Both the position numbers and the translations under genes were made by a program. The notes beneath the pieces are model-generated. The model was not told where the DNA came from. It saw only the letters and a program-made list of their open reading frames with translations, and did not search any database. Of a stretch of DNA of 64,000 bases, positions 10,406-22,099 are shown piece by piece; the stretch's first letter is position 1; every line of letters begins with the position of its first letter. The stretch is from Archivesica marissinica (Eukaryota > Mollusca > Bivalvia > Venerida > Vesicomyidae), in assembly GCA_014843695.1 (NCBI GenBank), contig CM026391.1:18800871-18864870 (forward strand), in the 5' to 3' direction.

Positions 10406-10528
10406 ATGGCAGCGCCCATCTTTCCAAAATTGATACCTTCGGCAACAGATCCACTTTGGTTCACTGTAGACAAACCATGCGACGATGAAAATGAACTGTC
10501 AGAGTTAGAAGATGAATACCAATCATGG
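10406..10528 (+). CDS. Host gene exon 1 (start codon, 41 codons)
   Basis: The ATG sits in a good eukaryotic context (AAAATGG). The product begins MAAPIFPKLIPSATDPLWF and becomes acidic towards the end (ENELSELEDEYQSW). Two donors are possible. The stronger-looking GG|GTATGA would put a stop at the start of exon 2, so TGG|GTGGGT at 10528/10529 (phase 0) is chosen. I do not recognise the protein. There is no signal peptide. The leader is interrupted by the MULE ending at 10352, so the element or its end probably lies in the 5' untranslated region or promoter. Confidence 0.65.
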
Positions 10529-10597
10529 GTGGGTATGACTAATTAATGTAAGGAACGGAAACTAGCGCAAATGACAAAAAACGAAAACTGTGTGACA

Positions 10598-11627
10598 GTA
10601 TCAACATCCCTGATATCGGCCAGCACCTGTTTTCGGCCTTTGTTTATTCACGTGTTTTTTGTTTACATTCGGGACGAGAATGACGTCAGTGCTCTAAAAC
10701 AGATTCTTTGGTACATATGAAGTTCACATATTACTTATCATAGAGCAAACTGCATGTAAACGGTAAAGCAGATAAATATTTTATTTGAAAGTATGCAAAT
10801 GTTGATGTTTTCATTAATCCCATTTTTGTGTAGCCTAAAAATCCCTTAAATAGAGGTCAATATAAAGAAATATGTTTTTGTAAAATGAGAAATGTCAACG
10901 TCGGCTCAGGAAGGCCACGTGATAGTTATGCGACAATGTCATAATGCGCATTTTACAGGTCAATTCAAATATAGTGTTCCTCTTACAGCTTTTTAACATT
11001 TTTTATTCAAAAATACTATTGTCCAAGATATTTACTATTATGCTAATTCAGTTTCATCCAATTTTTTTCAAATCCAACTTGGCGTCTATATTCACCAAGT
11101 GCACTGAACAATGCATATCAGGCTGTTAGAGACAGTAAAATCGGCAGTAAGACAGTATGGTGTGCCATTCTCCACATTAAGTGACATTTCTCTCCATGTC
11201 ACCACTTACCTCATATTGAAGAGTAATTATTACTTTGCCCAATGTTAATTAGCTTTTTGGAACTTATGAATTTTCAAGGTCGGACGATAATAGGTACTTT
11301 TTTCGACGCCGTGTTGAAATCACAAGTGAGTGAAAGTGTATTTTATTTTGAACATTTGTTGTGCAATCTCAGTTTAGACAATTGCATTAAATGCAAAAAT
11401 GATCACTTTACTTAGGAATATTATTTCACCTGATGTAAAACAGACTGAGAAGGAGCCGTTCACCAAAATGTCTTAGACGGCGGATTACTAATATGTGAAC
11501 TTATAAGTACCAACGCACCTGTTTTGCTAACAATGACATCATTTGCATTCCGGTTGTAAACAAAAATCACGTGAATAAACAAAGGTCGAAAACAGGTGAC
11601 GGCCGATATCGGGGATGTTGACGATAC
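10598..11627. mobile_element. Inverted-repeat DNA element (MITE-like) in intron 1, about 1030 bp
   Basis: The first 150-160 bp pair with the last 150-160 bp in inverted orientation: CCTGATATCGGCC, CACCTGTTTTCGGCC, TTTGTTTATTCACGTG, TTTGTTTACA, AATGACGTCA and GTTCACATATTA all recur as reverse complements near 11500-11627. The middle has no coding frame. No clear target duplication was found. Confidence 0.75.
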
Positions 11628-11693
11628 CAGGCGATATTTAGATAGCATTATATTTGTACTTTATATTGATGAACAATACATTTCTAATTAATT

Positions 11694-11930
11694 TAGTTTA
11701 TACAAATTTATTGTAGCTCGATTGCGAAACAAGTCATTTCACCGTATATAAATCACTCTCGAGACCTCATTCCTGATGGAATCCATCGCCACGAGGGAGA
11801 GAGAAGAGGCAACGTGGAATTTAAATGCCTTGCCTAAGGGCACAATCGTAACGGCTCCAGTGGGGCTCAAACTCCGGACCTTTCGCACCTGAAGCGAACG
11901 CTAATCCACTGCGCTATCACGACTTCCACG
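11694..11930 (-). mobile_element. tRNA-derived SINE, family A, copy 1
   Basis: Reading the minus strand: GTCGTGATAGCGCAGTGGAT (A box), a B-box-like GGAGTTTGAGCCC, a body with GCCCTTAGGCAAGGCATTTA and CTCGTGGCGATGGATTCC, and a tail with AGTGATT, TTTCGCAATCGAGCT and ATAAATTTGTATAAAC. At least eight copies are in the window. Confidence 0.85.
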
Positions 11931-11974
11931 TGACTTCTAATTAATTTGAAATAGTCACTAACGATTGGGAAATA

Positions 11975-12165
11975 TTTGAAAGAGCCTCTGTGGCCGAGTG
12001 TTCTAACACACCATTGTTAGAACTCACCTTTCATCGCTAGCATCAGGGATGCAGGTTCGCTTCCTGTCAGTGAGAAGTGCTAGATGATGATATGTGAGAA
12101 AGTTGTCACTCGCTTACGGAGGTTGGAGAGATGAGTACTGGTTCTTACCCAGGAAATGCTGGTGG
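11975..12165 (+). mobile_element. tRNA-derived SINE, family C-like
   Basis: A tRNA-like head (CCTCTGTGGCCGAGTGTTC, later GCAGGTTCGCTTCC) is followed by a body with GAGAAAGTTGTCACTCGC, ACGGAGGTTGG and TACTGGTTCTTACCCAGGAA. This parallels the body of the copy at 56620-56885. It runs straight into a reverse-transcriptase fragment. Confidence 0.5.
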
Positions 12166-12495
12166 ACTACTCTCTGAGAAAGTACTACTAAAAATGCATG
12201 ACTATGGAGTCAGAGGTCAAACATTAAGGTGGATTAAGAGTTTTCTAGATAATAGACTCCAGTCAATTGTCCTTAATGGTATTAGTTCAGAGGCCATTCC
12301 GGTGTCCTCTGGAGTCCCACAGGGATCCGTACTTGGACCCCTGCTTTTCCTAGCCTACATAAACGATCTCCCACAAAACATCAGTTCCAAAGTCCGTATC
12401 TTTGCAGATGATAGGCCTACTGCAGTCTATCTATCACTGACATCTGCAAATGAATCAGTCACACTCCAAAACGACCGTAAGAGATTAGATTAGAA
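12166..12495 (+). pseudogene. Non-LTR reverse transcriptase fragment
   Basis: About 110 codons covering the palm of a LINE reverse transcriptase: [20 protein letters not shown], then [20 protein letters not shown], then the catalytic block as FADDR (usual YADD or FADD). Domains before and after are missing and the frame ends at 12493. It most resembles Jockey/CR1/Rex-type elements. It is a truncated, inactive copy in intron 1. Confidence 0.75.
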
Positions 12496-12760
12496 CCATC
12501 TCCCTCCTGATATTGTCCATCTCCCTATCATAGAGCAATTCAATATGACAGTTTGCCATATTGAATGATCATGCCAGTCCCTAGTTGTTCTGCGCAGCTG
12601 CTTTTAAATTTTTACCACAACTTATTTTCATTACTTTCTTAAATTATGCTTTTAAATACTCATACTTTTAACTTCTTTGCGGTTTTTGATGCGCAACATG
12701 TCTACTTCCCCGCGAGGGGTTCGACATCAAAAGAAGATAGATAGATAGCCACAACAGAAT
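12496..12760 (+). mobile_element. 3' end of a LINE copy with GATA tail
   Basis: It follows the reverse-transcriptase fragment and ends with ACATGTCTACTTCCCCGCGA, GGGGTTCGACATC and a (GATA)n tail. The same terminal block with a GATA tail recurs at about 15200-15248, which defines it as a retrotransposon 3' end. Confidence 0.55.
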
Positions 12761-12770
12761 GACAAATTGT

Positions 12771-13006
12771 AGTTTATACAAATTTATTTTAGCTCGATTG
12801 CGAAACAAACTCTTACAACTTATATTAATCACTCTCGAGACCTCATTCCTGATGGAATCCATCGCCACGAGGGAAAGAGAAGAGGCAACGTGGAAATTAA
12901 ATGCCTTGCCTAAGGGCACAATCGTAACGGCTCCAGCCTGGCTTGAACTCCGGACCTTTCGCACCTGAAGTGACCGCGCATCCACTGCGCTATTACGACT
13001 TCCACG
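12771..13006 (-). mobile_element. tRNA-derived SINE, family A, copy 2
   Basis: Full-length minus copy with the same head, body and tail as at 11694-11930, including TTTATTTTAGCTCGATTGCG at its 3' end and CGCTATTACGACTTCCACG at its head. Confidence 0.85.
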
Positions 13007-13126
13007 ACAAATTGTAATACAATCAAAGAGCCGTACATATTATTGGTCGATCGGTTGGACGAGTTCTAGTTATATATAGGTCTGTCCACCCAACGGCATC
13101 CACCTGTTGAGGCTTATATAAAATGT

Positions 13127-13374
13127 TTAAATTTTATTTATTTCACAACAATTGCGAAGCAAGTTCTAACAACTTATATTAATCACTTTCGTTGGTGCGG
13201 ATGAAAATGTATATGTGGTCATTCGTATTGGAGGAAACCAAAGTACCCGGAGAAAACCCACCTGTCCCGATCTGGCGACCACCGTACCATCTCACATACT
13301 TCTCGGTCCGAGGATCAAACCCGGGTTGCATTGGTGAGAAGCGAGCGTACTAACCACTGTGCTAATCGGACAGC
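13127..13374 (-). mobile_element. tRNA-derived SINE, family B, copy 1
   Basis: The minus strand reads GTCCGATTAGCACAGTGGTT (A box) and CCGGGTTTGATCC (B box), then a body with GTGGGTTTTCTCCGGGTACT, then a tail with AGTGATTAATATAAGTTG and CTTCGCAATTGTTGTG. Further copies lie at 26268, 55631 and 63250. Confidence 0.85.
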
Positions 13375-13679
13375 CCTTATAAAGAGGCTTATATATAAAC
13401 AAATTTAGAAAAAAGTCATACGGGCAGGGCAAAAGGGTTTGGCTAAATAGTTGCAGGGCAGAGCACCCTGTCATCCCGCTCTAGAAAATACCCTAACTAT
13501 CAGAATGCTTGTAAGTACAGTAGTTGAAAAGTATCATTAATGAATAAATGAAGCGAAAATAAGACCACAATACTGGTATTAACAGTTCCAATATATTTAA
13601 TACGGCAGATAAAAATTAACAATTTGATATGGGGATCTACATGGACTAACAAACTTAACATTTGATTATTATATTACAG

Positions 13680-13739
13680 GTTGATAGTATTTCGAAAAAA
13701 GATGAACACATTGTACCAATTGGTAAAACAGCATCGGAG
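13680..13739 (+). CDS. Host gene exon 2 (20 codons)
   Basis: A 60-nt exon between ATTATATTACAG and the donor GGAG|GTAGGT, phase 0 on both sides. It encodes VDSISKKDEHIVPIGKTASE. The donor is the first of about 17 tandem copies of GTAGGTTCTTCAG. Reading on from this exon meets TGA within the first repeat unit, so only the first donor gives a continuing protein. Confidence 0.65.
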
Positions 13740-14497
13740 GTAGGTTCTTCAGATTACATACACAGTACACTACTGTGAAATCCTGGTAGGTTCTTCAGAT
13801 TACATACACAGTACACTACTATGAAATCCTGGTAGGTTCTTCAGATTACATACACTACTGTGAAATCCTGGTAGGTTCTTCAGATTACATACACTACTGT
13901 GAAATCCTGGTAGGTTCTTCAGATTACATACACAGTGCACTACAGTGAAATCCTGGTAGGTTCTTCAGATTACATACACAGTACACTACTGTGAAATCCT
14001 GGTAGGTTCTTCAGATTACATACACTACTGTGAAATCCTGGTAGGTTCTTCAGATTACATACACAGTACACTACAGTGAAATCCTGGTAGGTTCTTCAGA
14101 TTACATACACTACTGTGAAATCCTGGTAGGTTCTTCAGATTACATACACTACTGTGAAATCCTGGTAGGTTCTTCAGATTACATACACAGTACACTACTG
14201 TGAAATCCTGGTAGGTTCTTCAGATTACATACACAGTACACTACTGTGAAATACTGGTAGGTTCTTCAGATTACATTATACATACACAGTACACTACTGT
14301 GAAATCCTGGTAGGTTCTTCAGATTACATACACAGCACACTACTGTGAAATCCTGGTAGGTTCTTCAGATTACATACACAGTACACTACTGTGAAATCCT
14401 GGTAGGTTCTTCAGATTACATACACAGTACACTACTGTGAAATCCTGGTAGGTTCTTCAGATTACATACACAGTACACTACTGTGAAATCCTGGTAT
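13740..14497. repeat. 46-bp (and 36-bp) minisatellite beginning at the exon 2 donor
   Basis: About 17 copies of GTAGGTTCTTCAGATTACAT followed by ACACAGTACACTACTGTGAA and ATCCTG; some lack ten bases. The first copy starts exactly at the intron's GT. Confidence 0.92.
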
Positions 14498-14878
14498 AGT
14501 CCTGTGCAATTCTATCATTGGATTTGATACCAAATATATATTTGATTCGATTTTTACAGTGAAAGCCCTCTAAATGGTATTGCCAACAGGGGTTTTTAGG
14601 ATGGAAAACCAGAAGAAAACATACTGGTTGAAAACAGTGGAATAACACATTTTATTTCTCACTCCTTTGCATGTGTTGTTGTACCTAGCTGCTGCATTTT
14701 GAAATGTTGTCAATGCAAACGCTTTTGGACACAAGCTGTCAGTGACGTGATTTGTGACGTCTATTATGAAATCATTTTTGGTTGTCTAAACACGACGTTT
14801 TAGCTCCATTTAGCACACAATTGCATCCTTTCCTATCATAAAAAACCCCTGTCCAGTCTCAAAGAATATTTGGTTAAA

Positions 14879-15457
14879 TTTAAAGCAGCATTACATCGTA
14901 TGAAATAAAAGATATTTGAAAAATTAAATTTTTACGTATGGGTAGCAATGCTGCTACACATTCTAACATTATACTTTGTATGCTTATGTTCATTTGGTAA
15001 ACAGTGTTTTTTGCGATAAAACAAACTCGAAACCGAAAGTAGGACTTTCCGAGTCGATTGGTAATGCACTTGTTTACAACCGGAATGCATCGTCCGCACT
15101 TGTTTACATTCGGAATGCATCGTCCCCATTTGTCCCACGTTGTCTTTTAATTAAATTACTTGATATGTTGATTCATACCTCTGTTAGCTAAGTCTTTTAG
15201 GGACATGTCTACATCCCTGTGAGGGGTTCGACATTAGAGATAGATAGTCTTTCATGTTCAAAATATATACGTTGTTTTCTACATCGCTGTGCGTGTTTAC
15301 ATTTTGTGTGTTGATAAACAAATTCGCGTATACGACGGTTTAAATTTATTGGAATTTTATCGTTTCTGAGCGACTATTTAAATTTTTGTAAACACACACA
15401 CATTAGTATTTATATTTTACGCAAAACATCCTTTATTACGATATAGTGCTGCTTTAA
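14879..15457. mobile_element. MITE with TTTAAAGC(A/G)(A/G)CAT termini
   Basis: The left end TTTAAAGCAGCATTACATCG pairs with the right end ACGATATAGTGCTGCTTTA. Related ends occur at 25122 and 56941-57464. A LINE 3' end with GATA tail (about 15190-15248) appears inserted in it, and two near-identical 40-bp blocks with TTGTTTAC and GGAATGCATCGTC lie at 15070-15125. Confidence 0.65.
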
Positions 15458-15547
15458 GTGACTGATAAAATTATATTGGCAGAAAAATAGCAGGAACTGA
15501 GCAGATAACAATAATATTTTTCTTAGAAAGTAGGGCTTGTGACCTTT

Positions 15548-15752
15548 TAGTTTATACAAAATTATTTTAGCTTGATATCGAAACAAGTTCTTACAACTTA
15601 TTATTATTATTATTATTATTAATCACTCTCGAGACCTCATTCCTGATGTAATTCATCGCCACGAGGGAGAGAGAAGAGGCAACGTGGAATTTAAATGCCT
15701 TGTCTAAGGGCACAATCGTTACAGCGGGACTCGAACGCTGGACCTTTCGCAC
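15548..15752 (-). mobile_element. tRNA-derived SINE, family A, copy 3 (head lost)
   Basis: Tail and body are present on the minus strand, with a (TTA)n expansion inside the tail. It stops within the B-box region, so the tRNA head is missing. Confidence 0.8.
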
Positions 15753-15815
15753 TGGTGATGTCAGTTTAATCATATTTTATTGCATTCAGCATGATGACTA
15801 TAACACGTGATATAA

Positions 15816-16060
15816 GTCGTGATAGCGGAGTGGATGCGCGGTCGCTTCAGGTGTGAAAGGTCTGGAGTTCGAGCCCCGCTGGAGCCGTTACGATTGTGTC
15901 CTTAGGCAAGGCACTTAAATGTCACGTTGTTTCTTCTCTATCCCACATTGCCTTTTCTCCCTCGTGGCGATGGATTCCACCAGGAATGAGGTCTCGAGTG
16001 TGATTAGTATAAGTTGTAAGAACTTGTTTCGCAATCAAGCTAAAATAAATTTGTATAAAC
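15816..16060 (+). mobile_element. tRNA-derived SINE, family A, copy 4
   Basis: Full-length plus copy, starting GTCGTGATAGCGGAGTGGAT and ending ATAAATTTGTATAAAC. It faces copy 3 about 60 bp away, so the pair can fold as an inverted repeat in the intron 2 RNA. Confidence 0.85.
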
Positions 16061-16275
16061 TAACTATAACATACAAAGCATACAACGTACAAGAACATGG
16101 CATGAATCGATAATACAAATGGTTTGGGTCACAAGTTTTAACAACATTAGACAAACTGCCCGCACCAGAATGTCACATTACTGTATAATTAAACAAAGTG
16201 ACTGATTTTGACAAGAAAAGTTAGAAAAGAAAAAAATCAGCTGACATTATCCTGTTGATGATCATTTTGCTTCAG

Positions 16276-16395
16276 CATTTCGATGAGGAAGAGGATGAGG
16301 ATGATGATGATGGAGAGGATGATGATGATGAGAGTGATACCAATGATGATGAACTTGATACAGACATGATTGATGACAGGGACTCACCGGAGGAG
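16276..16395 (+). CDS. Host gene exon 3 (acidic, 40 codons)
   Basis: A 120-nt exon between TTTGCTTCAG and GAG|GTACCT, phase 0 on both sides. About 28 of 40 residues are Asp or Glu (for example EEEDEDDDDGEDDDDES, later DMIDDRDSPEE). Acidic stretches of this kind are usually disordered linkers and do not reveal function. It continues exons 1 and 2 in frame. The next exon found (43433) needs a different phase, so an exon is missing in between. Confidence 0.65.
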
Positions 16396-16449
16396 GTACC
16401 TGTTGTTATTTGTTGACGATTGATTGTCTAGCCAGAATCACGTACATGT

Positions 16450-17463
16450 ATATGTCTGAGAAGGTCTGTGGTTCTATCCAGGTACATGCCTAAAACATTG
16501 CGCAGAAGGTTTGTGGCTCTAACTATGTTCCTACATGTGCCAGAAGGTCTGTGGTTCTAACTATGTTCCTACATGTGTCAGAAGGTCTGTGGTTCTAACT
16601 ATGTTCCTACATGTGTCAGAAGGTCTGTGGTTCTAACTATGTTCCTACATGTGTCAGAAGGTCTGTGGTTCTAACTATGTTCCTACATGTGTCAGAAGGT
16701 CTGTGGTTCTAACTATGTTCCTACATGTGTCAGAAGGTCTGTGGTTCTAACTATGTTCCTACATGTGTCAGAAGGTCTGTGGTTCTATGTTCCTACATGT
16801 GTCAGAAGGTCTGTGGTTCTATGTTCCTACATGTGTCAGAAGGTCTGTGGTTCTATGTTCCTACATGTGTCAGAAGGTCTGTGGTTCTAACTATGTTCCT
16901 ACATGTGTCAGAAGGTCTGTGGTTCTAACTATGTTCCTACATGTGTCAGAAGGTCTGTGGTTCTAACTATGTTCCTACATGTGTCAGAAGGTCTGTGGTT
17001 CTAACTATGTTCCTACATGTGTCAGAAGGTCTGTGGTTCTAACTATGTTCCTACATGTGCCAGAAGGTCTGTGGTTCTATGTTCCTACATGTGTCAGAAG
17101 GTCTGTGGTTCTATGTTCCTACATGTGCCAGAAGGTCTGTGGTTCTATGTTCCTACATGTGTCAGAAGGTCTGTGGTTCTATGTTCCTACATGTGCCAGA
17201 AGGTCTGTGGTTCTATGTTCCTACATGTGTCAGAAGGTCTGTGGTTCTATGTTCCTACATGTGTCAGAAGGTCTGTGGTTCTATGTTCCTACATGTGCCA
17301 GAAGGTCTGTGGTTCTATGTTCCTACATGTGTCAGAAGGTCTGTGGTTCTATGTTCCTACATGTGCCAGAAGGTCTGTGGTTCTATGTTCCTACATGTGT
17401 CAGAAGGTCTGTGGTTCTATGTTCCTACATGTGTCAGAAGGTCTGTGGTTCTAACTATGTTCA
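16450..17463. repeat. 34/38-bp minisatellite in intron 3
   Basis: About 28 units of CTGTGGTTCTATGTTCCTAC plus ATGTGTCAGAAGGT. The longer form inserts AACT after GGTTCT. Long forms dominate at both ends and short forms in the middle, as expected for local spread of a variant. Confidence 0.92.
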
Positions 17464-17573
17464 TTCACATGTCCGTGTCTGTATGTGTCTAGATCTAACC
17501 AGGTACTGGCCTGTGCAAGGCTCAATGGGGAACATTGAATTATTAGTCACCAAATAAACCTTGTGGAAGTCGT

Positions 17574-17794
17574 GATAGCGCAGTGGTGGCATGTACACAT
17601 CAGGTGCGAAAGGCCCGGAATTCAAGTCCTGCTGGAGCCTTTATGATTGTGCCCTTAGGCAAGGCATTTAAATCCCACATTGCCTTCTCTCCCTTGTGGC
17701 GATGGATTCCACAAGGAACGAGGTCTGAGAGTGTGATTAATATAAGTTGACAACACTTGTTTCGCAATCCAGCTAAAATATATTTGTATAAACT
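17574..17794 (+). mobile_element. tRNA-derived SINE, family A, copy 5
   Basis: Plus copy with GTCGTGATAGCGCAGTGG, the GCCCTTAGGCAAGGCATTTA body and the tail ending TATTTGTATAAAC. Confidence 0.85.
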
Positions 17795-17924
17795 AAACAA
17801 GAATAATGTTCTGTGGCAGATTAATATCTGGTGCATTACTATATAGGTCAACAATAATAATTATAATGTATATTCATATATAATGCAGAATGAGTTGGCT
17901 AGCTAGTGTTCATTTCTCCCTTGT

Positions 17925-20900
17925 GTACCTATAGTTACAGTAGCTCCCTTGTATACCATTAGTTACAGTAGCTCCCTTGTATACCATAAGTTACAGTAGC
18001 TCCCTTGTATATCATAAGTTACAGTAGCTCCCTTGTATATCATAAGTTACAGTAGCTCCCTTGTATACCTTAAGTTACAGTAGCTCCCTTGTATATCATA
18101 TGTTACAGTAGCTCCCTTGTATACCTTAAGTTCCAGTAGCTCCCATGTATACCTTAAGTTCCAGTAGCTCCCTTGTATACCTTAAGTTAGGTTATAATAG
18201 CTCCCTTGTATACCTTAAGTTAGGTTATAATAGATCCCTTGTATACCTTAAGTTAGGTTATAATGGCTCCCTTATATACCTTAAGTTAGGTTATAATGGC
18301 TCCCTTATATACCTTAAGTTAGGTTATAATGGCTCCCTTGTATACCTTAAGTTAGGTTATAATGGCTCCCTTGTATACCATAAGTTAGGTTATAATGGCT
18401 CCCTTGTATACCTTAAGTTAGGTTATAATGGCTCCCTTATATACCTTAAGTTAGGTTATAATAGCTCCCTTGTATACCTTAAGTTAGGTTATAATGGCTC
18501 CCTTGTATACCTTAAGTTAGGTTATAATGGCTCCCTTGTATACCTTAAGTTAGGTTATAATGGCTCCCTTATATACCTTAAGTTAGGTTATAATAGCTCC
18601 CTTATATACCTTAAGTTCCAGTAGCTCCCTTGTATACCTTAAGTTAGGTTATAATAGCTCCCTTATATACCTTAAGTTAGGTTATAATAGCTCCCTTATA
18701 TACCGTAAGTTAGGTTATAATGGCTCCCTTGTATACCTTAAGTTAGGTTATAATAGCTCCCTTATATACCTTAAGTTCCAGTAGCTCCCTTGTATACCTT
18801 AAGTTACAGTAGCTCCCTTGTATACCATAAGTTACAGTAGCTCCCTTGTATACCATAAGTTACAGTAGCTCCCTTGTATACCGTAAGTTACAGTAGCTCC
18901 CTTGTATACCGTAAGTTACAGTAGCTCCCTTGTATACCATAAGTTACAGTAGCTCCCTTGTATACCATAAGTTACAGTAGCTCCCTTGTATACCATAAGT
19001 TACAGTAGCTCCCTTGTATACCGTAAGTTACAGTAGCTCCCTTGTATACCATAAGTTACAGTAGCTCCCTTGTATACTATAAGTTCCAGTAGCTCCCTTG
19101 TATACCTTAATTGAGGTTATAATAGCTCGCTTGTATACCTTAAGTTAGGTTATAATAGCTCCCTTGTATACCTTAAGTTAGGTTATAATGGCTCCCTTGT
19201 ATACCTTAAGTGAGGTTATAATAGCTCCCTTGTATACCTTAAGTTAGGTTATAATGGCTCCCTTGTATACCTTAAGTTAGGTTATAATGGCTCCCTTGTA
19301 TACCTTAAGTGAGGTTATAATAGCTTCCTTGTATACCTTAAGTTAGGTTATAATGGCTCCCTTGTATACCTTAAGTTAGGTTATAATGGCTCCCTTGTAT
19401 ACCTTAAGTTAGGTTACAGTAGCTCCCTTGTATACCTTAAGTTAGGTTATAATGGCTCCCTTTTATACTGTAAGTTACAGTAGCTCCCTTGTATACCTTA
19501 AGTTACAGTAGCTCCCATGTATACCTTAAGTTACAGTAGCTCCCTTGTATACCTTAAGTTAGGTTATAATAGCTCCCTTGTATACCTTAAGTTAGGTTAT
19601 AATAGCTCCCTTGTATACCATAAGTTACAATAGCTCCCTTGTATACCATAAGTTACAATAGCTCCCTTGTATACCTTAAATTCCAGTAGCACCCTTGTAT
19701 ACCTTAAGTTAGGTTATAATAGCTCCCTTGTATACCTTAAGTTAGGTTATAATGGCTCCCTTGTATACCTTAAGTGATGTTATAATAACTCCCTTGTATA
19801 CCTTAAGTTAGGTTATAATGGCTCCCTTGTATACCTTAAGTTAGGTTATAATGGCTCCCTTGTATACCTTAAGTGAGGTTATAATAGCTTCCTTGTATAC
19901 CTTAAGTTAGGTTATAATGGCTCCCTTGTATACCGTAAGTTAGGTTATAATGGCTCCCTTGTATACCTTAAGTTAGGTTATAATGGCTCCCTTGTATACC
20001 TTAAGTTAGGTTATAATGGCTCCCTTATATACCTTAAGTTAGGTTATAATAGCTCCCTTATATACCTTAAGTTCCAGTAGCTCCCTTGTATACCTTAAGT
20101 TAGGTTATAATAGCTCCCTTATATACCTTAAGTTAGGTTATAATAGCTCCCTTATATACCTTAAGTTAGGTTATAATGGCTCCCTTGTATACCTTAAGTT
20201 AGGTTATAATGGCTCCCTTATATACCTTAAGTTCCAGTAGCTCCCTTGTATACCTTAAGTTCCAGTAGCTCCCTTGTATACCTTAAGTTACAGTAGCTCC
20301 CTTGTATACCATAAGTTACAGTAGCTCCCTTGTATACCATAAGTTACAGTAGCTCCCTTGTATACCGTAAGTTACAGTAGCTCCCTTGTATACCGTAAGT
20401 TACAGTAGCTCCCTTGTATACCATAAGTTACAGTAGCTCCCTTGTATACCATAAGTTACAGTAGCTCCCTTGTATACCATAAGTTACAGTAGCTCCCTTG
20501 TATACCGTAAGTTACAGTAGCTCCCTTGTATACCATAAGTTACAGTAGCTCCCTTGTATACTATAAGTTCCAGTAGCTCCCTTGTATACCTTAATTGAGG
20601 TTATAATAGCTCGCTTGTATACCTTAAGTTAGGTTATAATAGCTCCCTTGTATACCTTAAGTTAGGTTATAATGGCTCCCTTGTATACCTTAAGTGAGGT
20701 TATAATAGCTCCCTTGTATACCTTAAGTTAGGTTATAATGGCTCCCTTGTATACCTTAAGTTAGGTTATAATGGCTCCCTTGTATACCTTAAGTGAGGTT
20801 ATAATAGCTTCCTTGTATACCTTAAGTTAGGTTATAATGGCTCCCTTGTATACCTTAAGTTAGGTTATAATGGCTCCCTTGTATACCTTAAGTTAGGTTA

Positions 20901-21400
20901 CAGTAGCTCCCTTGTATACCTTAAGTTAGGTTATAATGGCTCCCTTTTATACTGTAAGTTACAGTAGCTCCCTTGTATACCTTAAGTTACAGTAGCTCCC
21001 ATGTATACCTTAAGTTACAGTAGCTCCCTTGTATACCTTAAGTTAGGTTATAATAGCTCCCTTGTATACCTTAAGTTAGGTTATAATAGCTCCCTTGTAT
21101 ACCATAAGTTACAATAGCTCCCTTGTATACCATAAGTTACAATAGCTCCCTTGTATACCTTAAATTCCAGTAGCACCCTTGTATACCTTAAGTTAGGTTA
21201 TAATAGCTCCCTTGTATACCTTAAGTTCCAGTAGCTCCCTTGTATACCTTAAGTTCCAGTAGCACCCTTGTATACGTTAAGTTAGGTTATAATAGCTCCC
21301 TTGTATACCTTAAGTTCCAGTAGCTCCCTTGTATACCTTAAGTTCCAGTAGCTCCCTTGTATACCTTAAGTTCCAGTAGCTCGCTTGTATACCTCGACCT
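17925..21400. repeat. 28/33-bp compound minisatellite, about 3.5 kb
   Basis: Two related units are mixed: TTACAGTAGCTCCCTTGTAT-type (28 bp) and TTAGGTTATAATGGCTCCCT-type (33 bp), both containing TATACC(T/A)TAAGTT. A longer block recurs about 1484 bp apart: the rare variant TTAATTGAGGTTATAATAGC followed by TCGC is seen near 19111 and 20595. This indicates segmental duplication within the array. Confidence 0.92.
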
Positions 21401-21489
21401 TCTCCCTTGTTTACAATTGACCTCTCACATCATAAGCTTCTTAACTACTTGTTATAGTACATCCCTGGCATATGTGAGCCACATTTCCG

Positions 21490-22045
21490 CTCCATTTATG
21501 TGTCCCCTTATTGCACTCCATTTATGTGTCCCCTTATTGCGCTCAATTGATGTGTCCCCTTATTGCACTCCATTTATGTGTCCCCTTATTGCACTCCATT
21601 TATGTGTCCCCTTATTGCGCTCCATTTATGTGTCCCCTTATTGCGCTCAATTGATGTGTCCCCTTATTGCACTCCATTTATGTGTCCCCTTATTGCGCTC
21701 CATTTATGTGTCCCCTTATTGCGCTCAATTGATGTGTCCCCTTATTGTGCTCCATTTTTGTTTCCCCTTATTGCGCTCAATTGATGTGTCCCCTTATTGG
21801 ACTCCATTTATGTGTCCCCTTATTGCGCTCAATTGATGTGTCCCCTTATTGCCCTCCATTTATTTGTCCCCTTATTGCGCTCAATTGATGTGTCCCCTTA
21901 TTGCCCTCCATTTATATGTCCCCTTATTGCGCTCAATTGATGTGTCCCCTTATTGCCCTCCATTTATATGTCCCCTTATTGCGCTCAATTGATGTGTCCC
22001 CTTATTGCGCTCAATTGATGTGTCCCCTTATTGGACTCCATGGAG
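21490..22045. repeat. 26-bp minisatellite within the retrotransposon leader
   Basis: About 21 units of ATGTGTCCCCTTATTGCGCT followed by CAATTG or CCATTT. The intact leader at 50450-50480 has a single copy, so the array grew inside the element. Confidence 0.9.
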
Positions 22046-22099
22046 GCTGGGGTGTGGCTACAGGTGACGAATCAACAATGACAATTAACATAATGTGGT

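Noticed and set aside
10529..10533. Alternative exon 1 donor GG|GTATGA
   Set aside because: Joining it to exon 2 gives an immediate TGA; the phase-0 donor gives an open product.
16687..17557. Cys-rich repeated frames (MCQKVCGS...)
   Set aside because: They come from the 34/38-bp array, are open in several frames and have no start or splice context.
17925..21400. Repeated TTAGG within the 28/33-bp array as a telomere-like signal
   Set aside because: TTAGG appears once per 33-bp unit as part of TTAGGTTATAATGG, not as tandem TTAGG or TTAGGG.
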